From positions 248,001 through 312,000 of the forward strand of contig CBDFHN010000002.1 of NCBI GenBank assembly GCA_965247735.1: a DNA stretch of 64,000 nucleotides. Direction: 5' to 3'. Origin of the DNA: JAOXRU01 sp965247735 (GTDB lineage Bacteria; Bacteroidota; Bacteroidia; Flavobacteriales; Flavobacteriaceae). Under the pieces are notes generated by a model. That model had not been told where the DNA came from, ran no database searches, and worked only from the letters and a program-made list of their open reading frames with translations. This document shows, in pieces, positions 33,506 to 43,190 of the stretch; positions within the stretch are counted from its first letter, which is position 1, and every line of letters begins with the position of its first letter. A program made the position numbers and the translations under genes.

Positions 33506-33926
33506 CTTTTAGGGTTTTAGTAAGTATTATTTTAATATTATCAGTACCTATTCCTATATAAAGCAAACTCAATTCATTATTACTAATGCTAGTATTAAAC
33601 GAAATTTTATCTCTATATTTTTCTTTTAACCACAGTTTACCATCTGAAACAATTGCATAATCACCATTAAAAGTTCCTTCTCCTCTAAAAGGAATGGAAT
33701 TATAATGCTTATCATTAAACAATTTGGTCAGTTCACTTTCTAAAGAATAGGTAAAATCTTTACTAAAATTTAAATCAAATTTGGTTTTTGTCATGGAATA
33801 GGTTTTTCCTTTAAAAATAAAAGATTTTGCATTCCATTGCCCTATTATTTTTTCTGTGTCTTCATAACTGTTATAACCGCAAGAGCTTATTATAACTGAA
33901 ATTAACATGAGTACTATGTATTTCAT
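33498..33926 (-). CDS. Small lipocalin-like lipoprotein
   Basis: The 142-residue product has a lipoprotein signal (MKYIVLMLISVIISSC, C16). The mature sequence (EKIIGQWNAKSFIFKGKTY, FSKDFTYSLESE, GEGTFNGDYAIVSDGKLWL) has the G-x-W start and strand pattern of lipocalin-like proteins found in flavobacteria. Its 3' end overlaps the next lipoprotein gene by 8 bp. The gene-free stretch upstream (33927-34278) holds an inverted repeat and the terminator of the convergently placed helicase. Confidence 0.7.
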   Translation of the reverse strand: MKYIVLMLISVIISSCGYNSYEDTEKIIGQWNAKSFIFKGKTYSMTKTKFDLNFSKDFTYSLESELTKLFNDKHYNSIPFRGEGTFNGDYAIVSDGKLWLKEKYRDKISFNTSISNNELSLLYIGIGTDNIKIILTKTLKDE

Positions 33927-34170
33927 GAATTAAATAATTTTGTTTTTAAAGCACAAACTTAATGTGTTCTTTTCTAATTATTTACTCCATACCACAGCCG
34001 TAATGACAATATGTATGATTCTAGTGAAAATTTGATATTTACCAATGAAAATTTCAATATTACCAATCTGTTTTAATCTCTCTGGCTTACAATAAATTCA
34101 ATTGGTAATATTTATGGAGTCTAAATAATTTTCAACATAGATTACTACTATGCTCAATATAGTTGTATCA
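33927..34170. other. Gene-free stretch with a 12-bp inverted repeat
   Basis: AATATTACCAAT (34056-34067) and ATTGGTAATATT (34101-34112) are perfect inverted arms, and a third half-site ATTTACCAAT lies at 34038-34047. This is a candidate operator for the lipoprotein pair at 33926. No ORF of support was found here. Confidence 0.4.
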
Positions 34171-34205
34171 AAAAAAATGCTGGTTTTAAATTAATAAAAC
34201 CAGCA
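34171..34205 (-). terminator. Rho-independent terminator of the helicase gene
   Basis: A 10-bp stem (TGCTGGTTTT 34178-34187 with AAAACCAGCA 34196-34205) is followed on the minus strand by a long T run (34171-34177). It lies downstream of the helicase gene ending at 34279. Confidence 0.88.
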
Positions 34206-34278
34206 GTATTAGTGTCTTTACCCTTAAATAGGATAAATAATTATATTATTTCAATTAAAATGCTTTTGTATACAAAAA

Positions 34279-35397
34279 CTAAAAAGTTATTTCTTTAAAT
34301 CTAATACTCAAAGCTTCCTCTACTTCTTTTACTCTTCCTGCTTCGCTAGGAATAACTAAAGCTATAGAATCTCCTTTTTTACCTGCTCTTGCTGTTCTTC
34401 CACTTCTATGTGTATAGTATGCCAGTTGCTCAGGTAATTGGTGGTGAATTACAAATGCTAGATTATTAACATCTATTCCTCTAGCTGAAACATCTGTAGA
34501 AATTAAAATTTGTAAATTTTCATTTTTAAAAGCCCGCATAACTTTATCACGTTCTTTTTGTTTCATATCACCTTCTAAAGCACCTACAGAAAAACCTTCT
34601 TCTGTTAAGCTTTTAGAGAGTGATTGTGCTCCAGCTTTTGTTCTACAAAAAATAATACCACGTTCTTGACCACGTTCTTCAATTAATCTTACAATAACAT
34701 CAACCTTTTCTTTTATGGTAGTATTAATGTATTGGTGCGAAATATTTGCGTTTACCAGAGACTCTTTATTAACTTCTACTTGAGCAGCATTAGGTGCCAT
34801 GTATTTTTTAATAATCCTTTTGATTTCTTCAGGCATTGTTGCAGAAAACAACCAAGTATTACGTTTTCCACTAGTATATTTAAGTATTTGATCTAAATCT
34901 TGTTTAAATCCCATACTCAACATTTCGTCAGCTTCGTCTAACACTATTGTTTTTATATGACTTAGATCTACTTCTCCCCTGTCTATTAAATCTATTAATC
35001 GACCAGGAGTAGCCACAATAATATGTGTTGTTCTGCGCAAAGCGCTTATCTGCTTGTCTATTTTTTCACCACCATAAACGCCTTCTGCAAATATTTTTGC
35101 ATCTACATACTTTGTAAACTTAAAAAGTTGCTTTTTTATTTGCTGAACTAATTCTCGTGTTGGAGATAATATTAGTGCTTGCACATCGTTAGATGTTACA
35201 TCTATCTGGTGTAAAATAGGCAAACCATAAGCAGCTGTTTTACCAGTACCAGTTTGTGCCAATCCAATAAAATCTGTTGGTGATTCTAATAAAATAGGAA
35301 TTGCCCTTGCCTGTATTTCGGTAGGCGTTTTTATATGCAATTCTTCAAGGCCTTTTATATAGGATTTATCAACCCCTAATTCTAAAAATGATGCCAT
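34279..35397 (-). CDS. DEAD-box ATP-dependent RNA helicase
   Basis: The 372-residue helicase has the core motifs: Q motif TPTEIQARAI, AQTGTGKTA, PTRELVQQ, TPGRLIDL, DEADEML, SAT, STDVSARGIDV and HRSGRTARAG. It ends soon after the helicase C-terminal lobe, so it lacks the RNA-binding tail seen in longer CsdA-type enzymes. A 173-bp gap separates it from the cold-shock-domain gene on the same strand, and both are probably used for RNA remodelling in the cold; that link is inference. Confidence 0.92.
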   Translation of the reverse strand: MASFLELGVDKSYIKGLEELHIKTPTEIQARAIPILLESPTDFIGLAQTGTGKTAAYGLPILHQIDVTSNDVQALILSPTRELVQQIKKQLFKFTKYVDAKIFAEGVYGGEKIDKQISALRRTTHIIVATPGRLIDLIDRGEVDLSHIKTIVLDEADEMLSMGFKQDLDQILKYTSGKRNTWLFSATMPEEIKRIIKKYMAPNAAQVEVNKESLVNANISHQYINTTIKEKVDVIVRLIEERGQERGIIFCRTKAGAQSLSKSLTEEGFSVGALEGDMKQKERDKVMRAFKNENLQILISTDVSARGIDVNNLAFVIHHQLPEQLAYYTHRSGRTARAGKKGDSIALVIPSEAGRVKEVEEALSIRFKEITF

Positions 35398-35570
35398 TTG
35401 TTATGTTCTTAATACTCGTATAATTATAGATTTTAAAAGCAAATTTTAACATACAACGTATTGCATCGTTAGTTACTATTATATGTAACTACAACAAACA
35501 CTACTTACTAATAAATATATGATTTACAGTAAGGTACTATATAAAATTTAAACTTTTATTTTGTAATGAA

Positions 35571-36011
35571 TTAGCCTTTCTTTACACGAACAGCATTCAT
35601 TCCCTTCATTCCTTTTTCAAGTTCAAAAGTTACCTTATCACCTTCTCTTACTTCATCAATAAGTTCGCTGATATGCACAAAATATTTTTCTTGTGTATCT
35701 GTTTCGTTAATAAAGCCATATCCTTTAGAATCGTTAAAAAAGGCAACTTTACCTTTTTTAATTGGGTCTTCTTCTATATGTTCTTTTTTAGGAACTCCAA
35801 TCTCAATGCTTCCAGCATCAATAACTTCTTTTTTTATTGTTGGATCTGGCGGAGTATCTGTAAGATGACCATTCTCATCTACATAAACAAACATGCTCTC
35901 TTGCCCTCCAGAGCTTTTACGTGCATCTTTTTTCTTTTGTTTTTCTTCTCGCTTTTTTAAACGTTTTTTTTCTCTTTCTTTTTTACCGAAAGTTTGTTGC
36001 GATTTTGCCAT
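35571..36011 (-). CDS. Cold-shock-domain protein with basic N-terminal extension
   Basis: The 146-residue protein has a Lys/Arg/Gln-rich N-terminus (about 1-35), a linker, and a C-terminal cold-shock domain (about 87-146) with RNP1 KGYGFI, RNP2-like YFVHIS and KVAFFNDS. It is an RNA-chaperone type protein. The highly charged N-terminus is unusual in a small CSD protein and may bind RNA or ribosomes. The region 36012-36311 upstream holds its promoter and that of the divergent hydrolase gene; no ORF is seen there. Confidence 0.9.
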   Translation of the reverse strand: MAKSQQTFGKKEREKKRLKKREEKQKKKDARKSSGGQESMFVYVDENGHLTDTPPDPTIKKEVIDAGSIEIGVPKKEHIEEDPIKKGKVAFFNDSKGYGFINETDTQEKYFVHISELIDEVREGDKVTFELEKGMKGMNAVRVKKG

Positions 36012-36311
36012 TCGTTACTTAATTGTTTTTTTTTATTAATTATCTGTTTCTCAAAACAGTTTATAAGGCACGTAGAAAACACATAATTGGTAAAAAACTA
36101 TAACTTTACGAAGTTGACAAATGTCAAATGAAAAAATTAAGATATTACTTGAAGGTATTTATACGAGTACCAAGTTGCAAATATACAATAATTAGCTATT
36201 GATTGCAAGCCATTACTATGTTTGCTCATAAATATATTGATAATGCCATATTTATGTTAGTATCCACTATCAAATACGATTAAGTATATAGAATCTATTA
36301 TATCAGCACTT
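36012..36311. promoter_or_regulatory. Divergent intergenic region (CSD gene / hydrolase-OsmC gene)
   Basis: This 300-bp AT-rich stretch must hold two outward promoters. It contains TTGACAAATGTCAAAT near 36113 (TTGACA-x-TGTCAA, a short palindrome) that could be an operator. No ORF or repeat of support is seen. Confidence 0.35.
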
Positions 36312-37541
36312 ATGAAAACACTTAAAATAACTATTCCTAATATTGATAACAATGCTTTGGCAGCTAAATTGGAACTCCCTGTTAATCAAATTCCAAAGCA
36401 CTATGCCATTTTTGCTCATTGTTTTACCTGTAATAAAGATCTAAGTGCTGTTAGAAACATTAGTAGAGCACTTACAAATCATGGTTTTGGTGTCTTACGT
36501 TTCGATTTTACTGGACTTGGTCATAGTCATGGCGCTTTTGAAAACACCAGCTTTTCTAGTAATATAGATGATATTACTAAAGTTAATGAATACCTTGGCG
36601 CTAATTATCAGTTACCAGATTTAATTATTGGACATTCTCTTGGTGGTGCCGCCGCATTAGTTGCTGCTAGCAAGCTCCATAATATTAAGGCAGTAGCAAC
36701 CATTGGCGCTCCTTCTGATATATCGCATGTTATCAACTTGTTTTCGAACGGAATTGATGAATTAGAAGAAAAAGGAGTTGCGGAAGTTAGTATTGGAGGA
36801 AGGCCTTTTCGCGTGAAAAATGAAATGGTGAAGGATTTTAAAAGTCACGATTTAACCAAAATTGTAACGGCCCTTAAAAAACCATTATTGATGTTTCATT
36901 CCCCACAAGATGCTACTGTAGCGGTTAAACATGCTGCAAATTTGTATCATGCTGCCAAGCATCCAAAAAGTTTTATCAGTCTAGATGGTGCTGACCATTT
37001 ATTATCCAATCCTAAAGATGCTATCTATGTTGGAGATATGATTGGCTCTTGGGCAAATAGATATTTAGTTAAAGATGAGCATAAAAAACTAGAGTTGGAA
37101 AACATGCAAGTGGTAGCTGCATTAGATAATACCAATAAATTTACCACCCAAATAGGAACCAAAACACATACTTTTCTTGCGGATGAGCCTATCAGTTTTG
37201 GTGGTGATAATTTGGGTCCTAGTCCTTATGAATTATTAATGGCAGGTTTAGGTGCATGTACTGTTATGACCATGAAATTATATGCCGAACGTAAACAGTG
37301 GGATCTGCAAGCCGCTAATGTATATTTATCCTATGCTAAAGTACATGCTGATGATATAAATATTGATACTCCAGATACAAATCGTATTGATTATATTGAA
37401 AAGAAAATTTTTCTAGAAGGAAACTTAGACTCCAAGCAAAAAAAGAGACTTATAGAAATTGCTGCCAAATGTCCCGTTCATAAAACATTACTAAACAAGG
37501 TTGTTATTAATACTGAAGAACTGATTCAAAAAACGAGTTAA
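36312..37541 (+). CDS. Alpha/beta hydrolase-OsmC fusion protein
   Basis: Residues 1-255 form an alpha/beta hydrolase (AHCFTCNKD, nucleophile elbow GHSLGG, PLLMFHSPQDATV, DGADHLL), and residues 270-405 an OsmC/Ohr-like domain (GGDNLGPSPYELLMAGLGACT with C316, and AKCPVHK with C387, the two peroxidatic/resolving cysteines). This bifunctional arrangement is known in many bacteria. It probably hydrolyses or detoxifies an organic peroxide or ester with reduction by the OsmC part. It is monocistronic. Confidence 0.92.
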   Translation: MKTLKITIPNIDNNALAAKLELPVNQIPKHYAIFAHCFTCNKDLSAVRNISRALTNHGFGVLRFDFTGLGHSHGAFENTSFSSNIDDITKVNEYLGANYQLPDLIIGHSLGGAAALVAASKLHNIKAVATIGAPSDISHVINLFSNGIDELEEKGVAEVSIGGRPFRVKNEMVKDFKSHDLTKIVTALKKPLLMFHSPQDATVAVKHAANLYHAAKHPKSFISLDGADHLLSNPKDAIYVGDMIGSWANRYLVKDEHKKLELENMQVVAALDNTNKFTTQIGTKTHTFLADEPISFGGDNLGPSPYELLMAGLGACTVMTMKLYAERKQWDLQAANVYLSYAKVHADDINIDTPDTNRIDYIEKKIFLEGNLDSKQKKRLIEIAAKCPVHKTLLNKVVINTEELIQKTS

Positions 37542-37603
37542 TACTTTTTTTTTCTTCTTGTAATTCTAATAAATAATATCTTTATGCTTTTTAGGGATAA
37601 CTA

Positions 37604-38836
37604 ATGAAGAAGGTATTTATTATAGGTTTAGTTTGGCCAGAACCAAGTTCAACAGCTGCAGGAAGTAGAATGTTGCAACTTATTGCGCAGTTTACAGAAG
37701 CAAACTACCAAGTTGTTTTTGCAAGTGTTGCGAGTAAATCAGAATATTCTTTTGACTTTTCTTCTTTAGGAATAGAAACTCATCAATTAGAGCTTAATAA
37801 TTCTTCTTTTGATACTTTAATAAAAAAAAATGATCCAAGTATTGTACTTTATGATCGGTATATCTCTGAAGAACAATTTGGATGGCGAGTTTCGGAAACT
37901 TGTGCAAATGCTTTGCAGGTTTTGGATACTGAAGACTTACATTTCTTAAGACATGCACGTCATACTGCGTATAAAGAAGGTAAAGATGTTTCCATGTCTT
38001 ATCTAATGAATGATTGTACTAAACGAGAATTGGCTAGTATTTATCGTTGTGATTTATCTTTGATTATATCTTCTTATGAATACCAACTGCTTACTGATAC
38101 TTTTAAGATTTCTTCCTCCTTATTGTGTTACCTTCCTTTTTTAGTTGATACTTTAAAAGCAAAAGAGGTCTGCTCTGCTCCTGCTTATGACCAACGTTCT
38201 AATTTTATGACCATTGGAAATTTTAGACATGAACCCAATTGGAATGCTGTTTTATATTTAAAAAATACAATTTGGCCATTGATTAGAAAACAGCTACCAA
38301 AAGCAAAACTATTTATCTATGGTTCTTATGAAGCCCCCAAAGTATTGCAATTACACAACGAAAAAGAAGGTTTTATTATAAAAGGAAGAGCAGAAAGTGC
38401 AGCTGCTGTTTTTAAAGCAGCAAAAATATGCTTAGCACCATTACAATTTGGCGCTGGACTTAAAGGAAAATTGTTGGATGCCATGCTTTACGGTACTCCA
38501 AGTATAACGACCACTATTGGAGCCGAAGGCATGCACAATCAGATGGATTGGAATGGATTTATCACAGACAATCCTGAAGAGTTTGCAAAAAAAGCTACTG
38601 CCCTCTATACAGATGAAATTTTATGGAATACGGCACAAAAACAAGGTGTAGACCTTGTAAATACTCTTTTTGCTAAAGATAATTTTAAGACCACCTTATT
38701 AGACAAACTTCAAGCTATTCAAGATGATTTAGAAAACCATCGTTTGTACAATATTACTGGTGCTATTTTATCACATCATAGTCATAAAAGTACCAAGTAC
38801 CTATCTAAATGGATTGAGGAAAAAAATAAAGATTAA
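37604..38836 (+). CDS. Glycosyltransferase (GT-B fold, group 1 type)
   Basis: The 410-residue protein has an N-terminal Rossmann half (KKVFIIGLVWPEPSSTAAGSRML) and a C-terminal half with the donor-binding pattern LFIYGSY..., IIKGRAESAAAVFKAAKICLAPLQFGAGLKGKLLDAMLYGTPSITT and IGAEGM, typical of GT-4-type enzymes. No signal peptide, so it acts in the cytoplasm, probably on a surface glycan. The substrate is unknown. The gene stands 62 bp after the OsmC fusion but without functional link. Confidence 0.85.
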   Translation: MKKVFIIGLVWPEPSSTAAGSRMLQLIAQFTEANYQVVFASVASKSEYSFDFSSLGIETHQLELNNSSFDTLIKKNDPSIVLYDRYISEEQFGWRVSETCANALQVLDTEDLHFLRHARHTAYKEGKDVSMSYLMNDCTKRELASIYRCDLSLIISSYEYQLLTDTFKISSSLLCYLPFLVDTLKAKEVCSAPAYDQRSNFMTIGNFRHEPNWNAVLYLKNTIWPLIRKQLPKAKLFIYGSYEAPKVLQLHNEKEGFIIKGRAESAAAVFKAAKICLAPLQFGAGLKGKLLDAMLYGTPSITTTIGAEGMHNQMDWNGFITDNPEEFAKKATALYTDEILWNTAQKQGVDLVNTLFAKDNFKTTLLDKLQAIQDDLENHRLYNITGAILSHHSHKSTKYLSKWIEEKNKD

Positions 38837-38902
38837 GTTTATACTTAATGTTTCCTTCAAAAGCAATATATAGCATTAAACCACACTAGAACACTCACAA
38901 TT

Positions 38903-39421
38903 TTATAGATAACGTTCTTTTATAATATCCATATGCCAAATTTCATGACCAAGGGTAATAAATGCTGCTGCTCTTGCAGATAATGGAAATCCACTAGCAT
39001 TTCCTATTTGTTCTAAATCTTCATTTCTAAAGCTTTTTAACATAAAATAAAAAGATTGTCTAACAGTTTTGTATTCTTCTAAAATATCATCTAATGATTT
39101 TGCATTTGCCGCCGATGGAACTACATAGTCGTTTTGTTCATAGCCGGGAAAATTTGTTTTATCTGCTCTAGCAATACAAAAACAACGGTACATAAATACA
39201 CGTTCAGTATCAATAAGGTGTTGCAACACTTCTTTTATGGTCCATTTTCCTTCTGCATATTGGTATTCTAATTTTGATTCTGGAATTCCCTTAAAAAAAT
39301 CAACAACAAGCTGTTCTCTATCTTTAAAACCTGATACTAAAGTTGTTTCCTTTGGGATTTTTTGAAAATATCTAGAATAATAATCTCCGTACTCTCCTGC
39401 TGTTAAATCTGTAACTTCCAT
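38903..39421 (-). CDS. DinB-family protein
   Basis: The 172-residue four-helix protein shows the DinB/YfiT metal-site pattern: a histidine in KEVLQHLIDTER and the pair HEIWH in FITLGHEIWHMDIIKE. DinB proteins are putative metal-dependent, often damage-induced thiol transferases. It has no partner gene nearby; 38837-38902 and 39422-39677 show no ORF. Confidence 0.88.
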   Translation of the reverse strand: MEVTDLTAGEYGDYYSRYFQKIPKETTLVSGFKDREQLVVDFFKGIPESKLEYQYAEGKWTIKEVLQHLIDTERVFMYRCFCIARADKTNFPGYEQNDYVVPSAANAKSLDDILEEYKTVRQSFYFMLKSFRNEDLEQIGNASGFPLSARAAAFITLGHEIWHMDIIKERYL

Positions 39422-39677
39422 ATTGTGCTAATTGTTGTTTTTTGTCCTTCTCCAGTGAACAACAAATATAAGCGATATATATAAAATTTAAAAAAAAATG
39501 AAAATCAATACCTCTTAGTGGAATACATAGTTATTGTATTTGTAAATACTTTCATTAACAAATTAACTCCACTTTATTACAATGCTAATTTTTTAATAAC
39601 CATACACCAGCTGTATGATGCAAACCTTTATATAGATAATAACAATTAGGATATTTTTTATTGTTTGGGTGGTGTCA

Positions 39678-40264
39678 TCATATGTTTTTGGTATGGAATT
39701 TATCATCTATCCATTTTATAGGATTATTAATAATGTATTGAGATATGTTATGAAATGATCTTTCATTTCTAATAATATAATCATGAAAACGAGGTTGCCA
39801 TGCAAAACCGGTTTGGATTTTACGGATTTCAAATGTACATCGCCCTTTGTACCAACGAATAATTCGGGAAATATTTTCATGAAACATTGGGTTTTTATTC
39901 CCTGTTATTCCACCTATATTTTTTTTATTGTTTGCATTTTTGGGGTAGAGGCGCGATTAATCCCGTTTCTACGGTTGTGGAATCACGATCCATTTTGTTA
40001 ATAATCAATATACCGTGGGTGTGATTGGTCATTACCACAAATTCGCCCAATTTTATAAATGGGAAATGATTTGGTATTTCATACCAATATTGGTTTGCCA
40101 ATTTTCCGATTTCATTTAATACCATTTTGCCATCAATAATATCACCAAAATAATGTGCTCGATTATCTGTACAGATGGTTATAAAATACATACCATCGTT
40201 GCTATAATCCCAATGAGGTAATCGTGCTGATTTTATACGGTATTTATTTATGTTTTTCTGGCAT
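39678..40264 (-). pseudogene. REP-associated tyrosine transposase (IS200/RAYT-type), frameshifted
   Basis: The product can be read in three pieces: MPEKHK (40264-40247), then KYRIKSARLPHWDYSNDGMYFITIC...MTNHTHGILI (to 39925) and, in another frame, MFHENISRIIRW...FHDYIIRNERSFHNISQYIINNPIKW (39887-39678). HTH in MTNHTHG is the HUH metal motif. The first break needs one missing base near 40247 and the second one extra A in a run near 39939. The linker between the pieces contains a palindrome (39945-39972), as in REP-like elements. Two breaks mean it is probably dead, unless they are sequencing errors. Confidence 0.75.
39945..39972. repeat. REP-like imperfect palindrome inside the transposase
   Basis: A 28-bp imperfect palindrome centred on GATTAATC begins GTAGAGGCGC and ends CCGTTTCTAC. 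It lies in the variable linker of the tyrosine transposase pseudogene. RAYT-type transposases act on short palindromes of this kind. Confidence 0.5.
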
Positions 40265-40482
40265 TATTGTTTTATTAAAAACATAATTACATAAACATTT
40301 TTTGTAATAATACCTTTTTAAACTGCTCTGTATCTTTTATCTGATTCATCACCTTTTCTACAAGTAGAAATTACTATTTAGTTTTAATTACATTATTTAA
40401 TTCTATTTGTTTCACACACTTTATAATATTGAAAAAGAGCATGTTTAATACGTAGTATATTATAAAAATACATTGTTAATAG

Positions 40483-41349
40483 CTACAATCCTTTGTTTCC
40501 CCTGATTAATAAATCAATTATAGGTTTGTTATCCTTCTCTACTGCAATATCAAGTGCTGTTTTACCATCCTTACTTTTTAGGCTTATGTTTGTATTTTTA
40601 CATTTTAGCAATTCCACAACGCTTTTTTGTTTTTCTAAATGGGCTGCAAGCATCAAAGGGGTGTATCTATTGGTTACAAACATATCTTTTTTAGAACTTG
40701 GATTACTAGATGTGCTAGTTGCTCTTAAATTGATATTAGCATCTGATGTACATAATAAGTTTATCAATTCTAAATCTTCAAAATATACTGCCAAATGTAT
40801 GGCAGCAACACCTTCCTTATCATTTAAATTTGAATCCATTCCCTTATTTATAAGCCTTTGGAAGAGTTTTACTCCTGCTACTTTATTCCTTAATGCTAGA
40901 AAGCTAATCTGAAAGTTTAAAGGTTCAGGATTTTTTTTCATCCCTTCTTCTACTTTTGGATCATAACCTTTATCCAATAGATAATTAGCAAGTTTAAAAT
41001 TACTTTCCTCCAATGCCCAATGCATTACAGTTCCATAATCAGAAACAAAATTGATATCTGCTCCTTTTTTTAACAAAAAATCACAAACTTCTTCATTGTC
41101 TTTGGAAACCGCTGTAAAAAGTAATGTTGTTCCAAATTCTTCTATATGGTTTGGATTAAACTTACTCTTATCAAACAACTTATAAAAACTAGGTATAGAA
41201 TCGTTTTTAAGTAAAAGCTCTAGTTGTTTATGTATTGCTGTAGCATTTGCTACTTTATTTTCTTTACGTATTGATGTTGATTTACATCCAAAATATAATA
41301 GTATTACAAACGGTACTATTATTACTTTTGCAACTGTTTTTAGTTTCAT
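40483..41349 (-). CDS. Ankyrin-repeat lipoprotein
   Basis: The 288-residue product has a lipoprotein signal (MKLKTVAKVIIVPFVILLYFGC, C22) and about five ankyrin repeats: TTLLFTAVSKDNEEVCDFLLKKGADINF, GTVMHWALEESNFKLANYLLDKGYD, VAAIHLAVYFEDLELINLL, YTPLMLAAHLEKQKSVVELL and KTALDIAVEKDNKPIIDLLI. These mediate protein binding; the protein is membrane anchored. No linked partner is seen. Confidence 0.88.
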   Translation of the reverse strand: MKLKTVAKVIIVPFVILLYFGCKSTSIRKENKVANATAIHKQLELLLKNDSIPSFYKLFDKSKFNPNHIEEFGTTLLFTAVSKDNEEVCDFLLKKGADINFVSDYGTVMHWALEESNFKLANYLLDKGYDPKVEEGMKKNPEPLNFQISFLALRNKVAGVKLFQRLINKGMDSNLNDKEGVAAIHLAVYFEDLELINLLCTSDANINLRATSTSSNPSSKKDMFVTNRYTPLMLAAHLEKQKSVVELLKCKNTNISLKSKDGKTALDIAVEKDNKPIIDLLIRGNKGL

Positions 41350-41624
41350 TTTTTCTTAATTGTAGCTAACAATCCCAAAAGTAACTAATTAAAAGTATAG
41401 CAGTACTCTTTTATATATTACAATGCCACGAGTTAGTTAAACAGTTTCCAAGAGCTTAATTCCTTATTGAGGATTTATCTCCTTAAGGTTTACTCTTGTA
41501 ATGGAAAGTCTTTTTCGTAAGCTTTGTTAGTACTATTTGGGTCGAACATGTTGGTTCCCTGATTTTGAGTTCTTCATATCATAGCTAGATAGATGCAACT
41601 GGAATTACATTAAATATCTAATTT

Positions 41625-42137
41625 TTAATAAGCTCTAGAACCTTTTAAAGTGAACATGTATATTCTCTCCAAATTGTTGGTCAATTTTTTAAGCTGTATC
41701 AGATATCGTTCTTGTTTCTTTTGTAAATATACTAAAGTCTTCTTTTTCGGTTCTTTCTCTTCTTTATTAAGATCCAAAACAACAGCAACTATAGTTTTAT
41801 TAAATCTATGTAAATAATGCTTTATTTTTTTGTGATGTTGCAGTACTTCTTTTTCCTCTGAAGTAGTGTTTAACATGCTATGGTAGCCTAGTACTTGTGT
41901 TTTAATACTGTCAATTACTTTTATAGAAAGTACAACTAAACTATCTAAGTGTTCAGTATTTTTAAGAATTTTAACTTTTACTACTTTACTATTATTTAAA
42001 TGATTTTGATTTAATTTTAAAAGATCAATCATTTTTGTATTGTTAATACTTAACCATTGTGCATTATTTAACTCTTCGTACTGACACCATACATTTACTG
42101 TAAAAAGAAAAACAAAAAGAGAAAGTATTTGTTTCAT
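41625..42137 (-). CDS. Exported helical protein of unknown function
   Basis: The 170-residue product has a signal peptide (MKQILSLFVFLFTVNVWCQ) and a charged, helical mature part (KVKILKNTEHLDSLVVLSIKVIDSIKTQVLG; KHYLHRFNKTIVAVVLDLNKEEKEPKKKTLVYLQKKQERY). It has no recognised domain. The stretch 41350-41624 upstream of the ankyrin gene shows no ORF. Confidence 0.65.
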   Translation of the reverse strand: MKQILSLFVFLFTVNVWCQYEELNNAQWLSINNTKMIDLLKLNQNHLNNSKVVKVKILKNTEHLDSLVVLSIKVIDSIKTQVLGYHSMLNTTSEEKEVLQHHKKIKHYLHRFNKTIVAVVLDLNKEEKEPKKKTLVYLQKKQERYLIQLKKLTNNLERIYMFTLKGSRAY

Positions 42138-42240
42138 TTTAAAAACTATTTTTATTTCTTTAACTTAATCAATAGGTTTAACTGTCAATTGTTTATACTT
42201 AAATAATGAAAGGTTTATCTTTCCTAATACCACCTGTGCT

Positions 42241-42888
42241 TTAATCTATATTTTTAACTTCACCAAGCCAAACGCTACCCTTTTTAATCATAAATGCTGC
42301 TACTTCATTAAAACCTTTTAGTATTCTATGTGGTTTCTTTAATTGATTGTAATACCATTTTTTATGTGATTTGTATACAGAAATACTTGAATAGTTTTCA
42401 GGTTTGCCAATAGCATCACTTTGCAAATGTTCTTCATCTAAACAATGTTCCCAATTAAAGTTAGAAAGTTCTTCTTTTAATGCTCCATTATCTTTTAACT
42501 GGATTTGTTTGTCTGTTGCTTCTTTATAAAATAATTGTTCGTAGTGAGATATATTATACCCGATGGCACATACTACTTGAGATTTTGAAAAATGAGGATC
42601 AAATAACCATATCTTTAAGTAATAGGGTTCACCTATAGTATCAAGTTGTTGTTTCCAATTTCTATAAATTACAATAAGCCCTTGTAGTATTCTTTGCCTT
42701 GTTGCTCTATTGGGTTCTGGTCTTTTGCTATTGGTTATTTGAATACCACTCCAAGGATGTATCCGTATTTTTACATAATCCTTGCCATATTCTTTTAGAT
42801 ACTCAATATCCAAATCTTTATTATTGGCTATCCAATTATCAATAGCCTTCCACCTTCGTTTATGACCTCTAATCTTTTTTATTTTCAT
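42241..42888 (-). CDS. Conserved hypothetical cytoplasmic protein
   Basis: This 215-residue protein begins MKIKKIRGHKRRWKAIDNWI and has no signal peptide or membrane segment. It contains KIRIHPWSGIQITNSKRPEPN, PYYLKIWLFDPHFSKSQVV and HYEQLFYKEA, which look conserved, but I do not recognise the family. A frame this long with ordinary codon use supports a real gene. It borders a zone of gene remnants at 42952-43659. Confidence 0.6.
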   Translation of the reverse strand: MKIKKIRGHKRRWKAIDNWIANNKDLDIEYLKEYGKDYVKIRIHPWSGIQITNSKRPEPNRATRQRILQGLIVIYRNWKQQLDTIGEPYYLKIWLFDPHFSKSQVVCAIGYNISHYEQLFYKEATDKQIQLKDNGALKEELSNFNWEHCLDEEHLQSDAIGKPENYSSISVYKSHKKWYYNQLKKPHRILKGFNEVAAFMIKKGSVWLGEVKNID

Positions 42889-42951
42889 TTTTTAATGATG
42901 CTAATAATTACAGCAAATTAATGACAACATGGAATGCATAATTGTGTTATT

Positions 42952-43167
42952 TTATTTTAATTCTACCAGAGGGTCTAATTGCCAGATAGTACATCTCCTA
43001 TCATCTTCTGAATCATAAGCTCTACCTATTAAATGTTCTTTTTTTTAATGCCAGCTAATCCCTTAATTGATTTCATTTTCTTCCTTATCAATATTAATCC
43101 ACTTTCCTTTTAACTTAACAGGAGCAACCCCATTTTTAAATGAATTAGAATCTCCATATTTTTTTTT
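42952..43167 (-). pseudogene. Remnant of a WG-repeat-type protein
   Basis: The minus strand reads SNSFKNGVAPVKLKGKWINIDKEEN, the typical WG-repeat unit, and then, in another frame, KEHLIGRAYDSEDDRRC...LDPLVELK ending at 42952. No frame is open across the whole stretch and no start is present, so this is a decayed gene end. Confidence 0.45.
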
Positions 43168-43190
43168 AAATTATAAGATTTAAATTAAAC

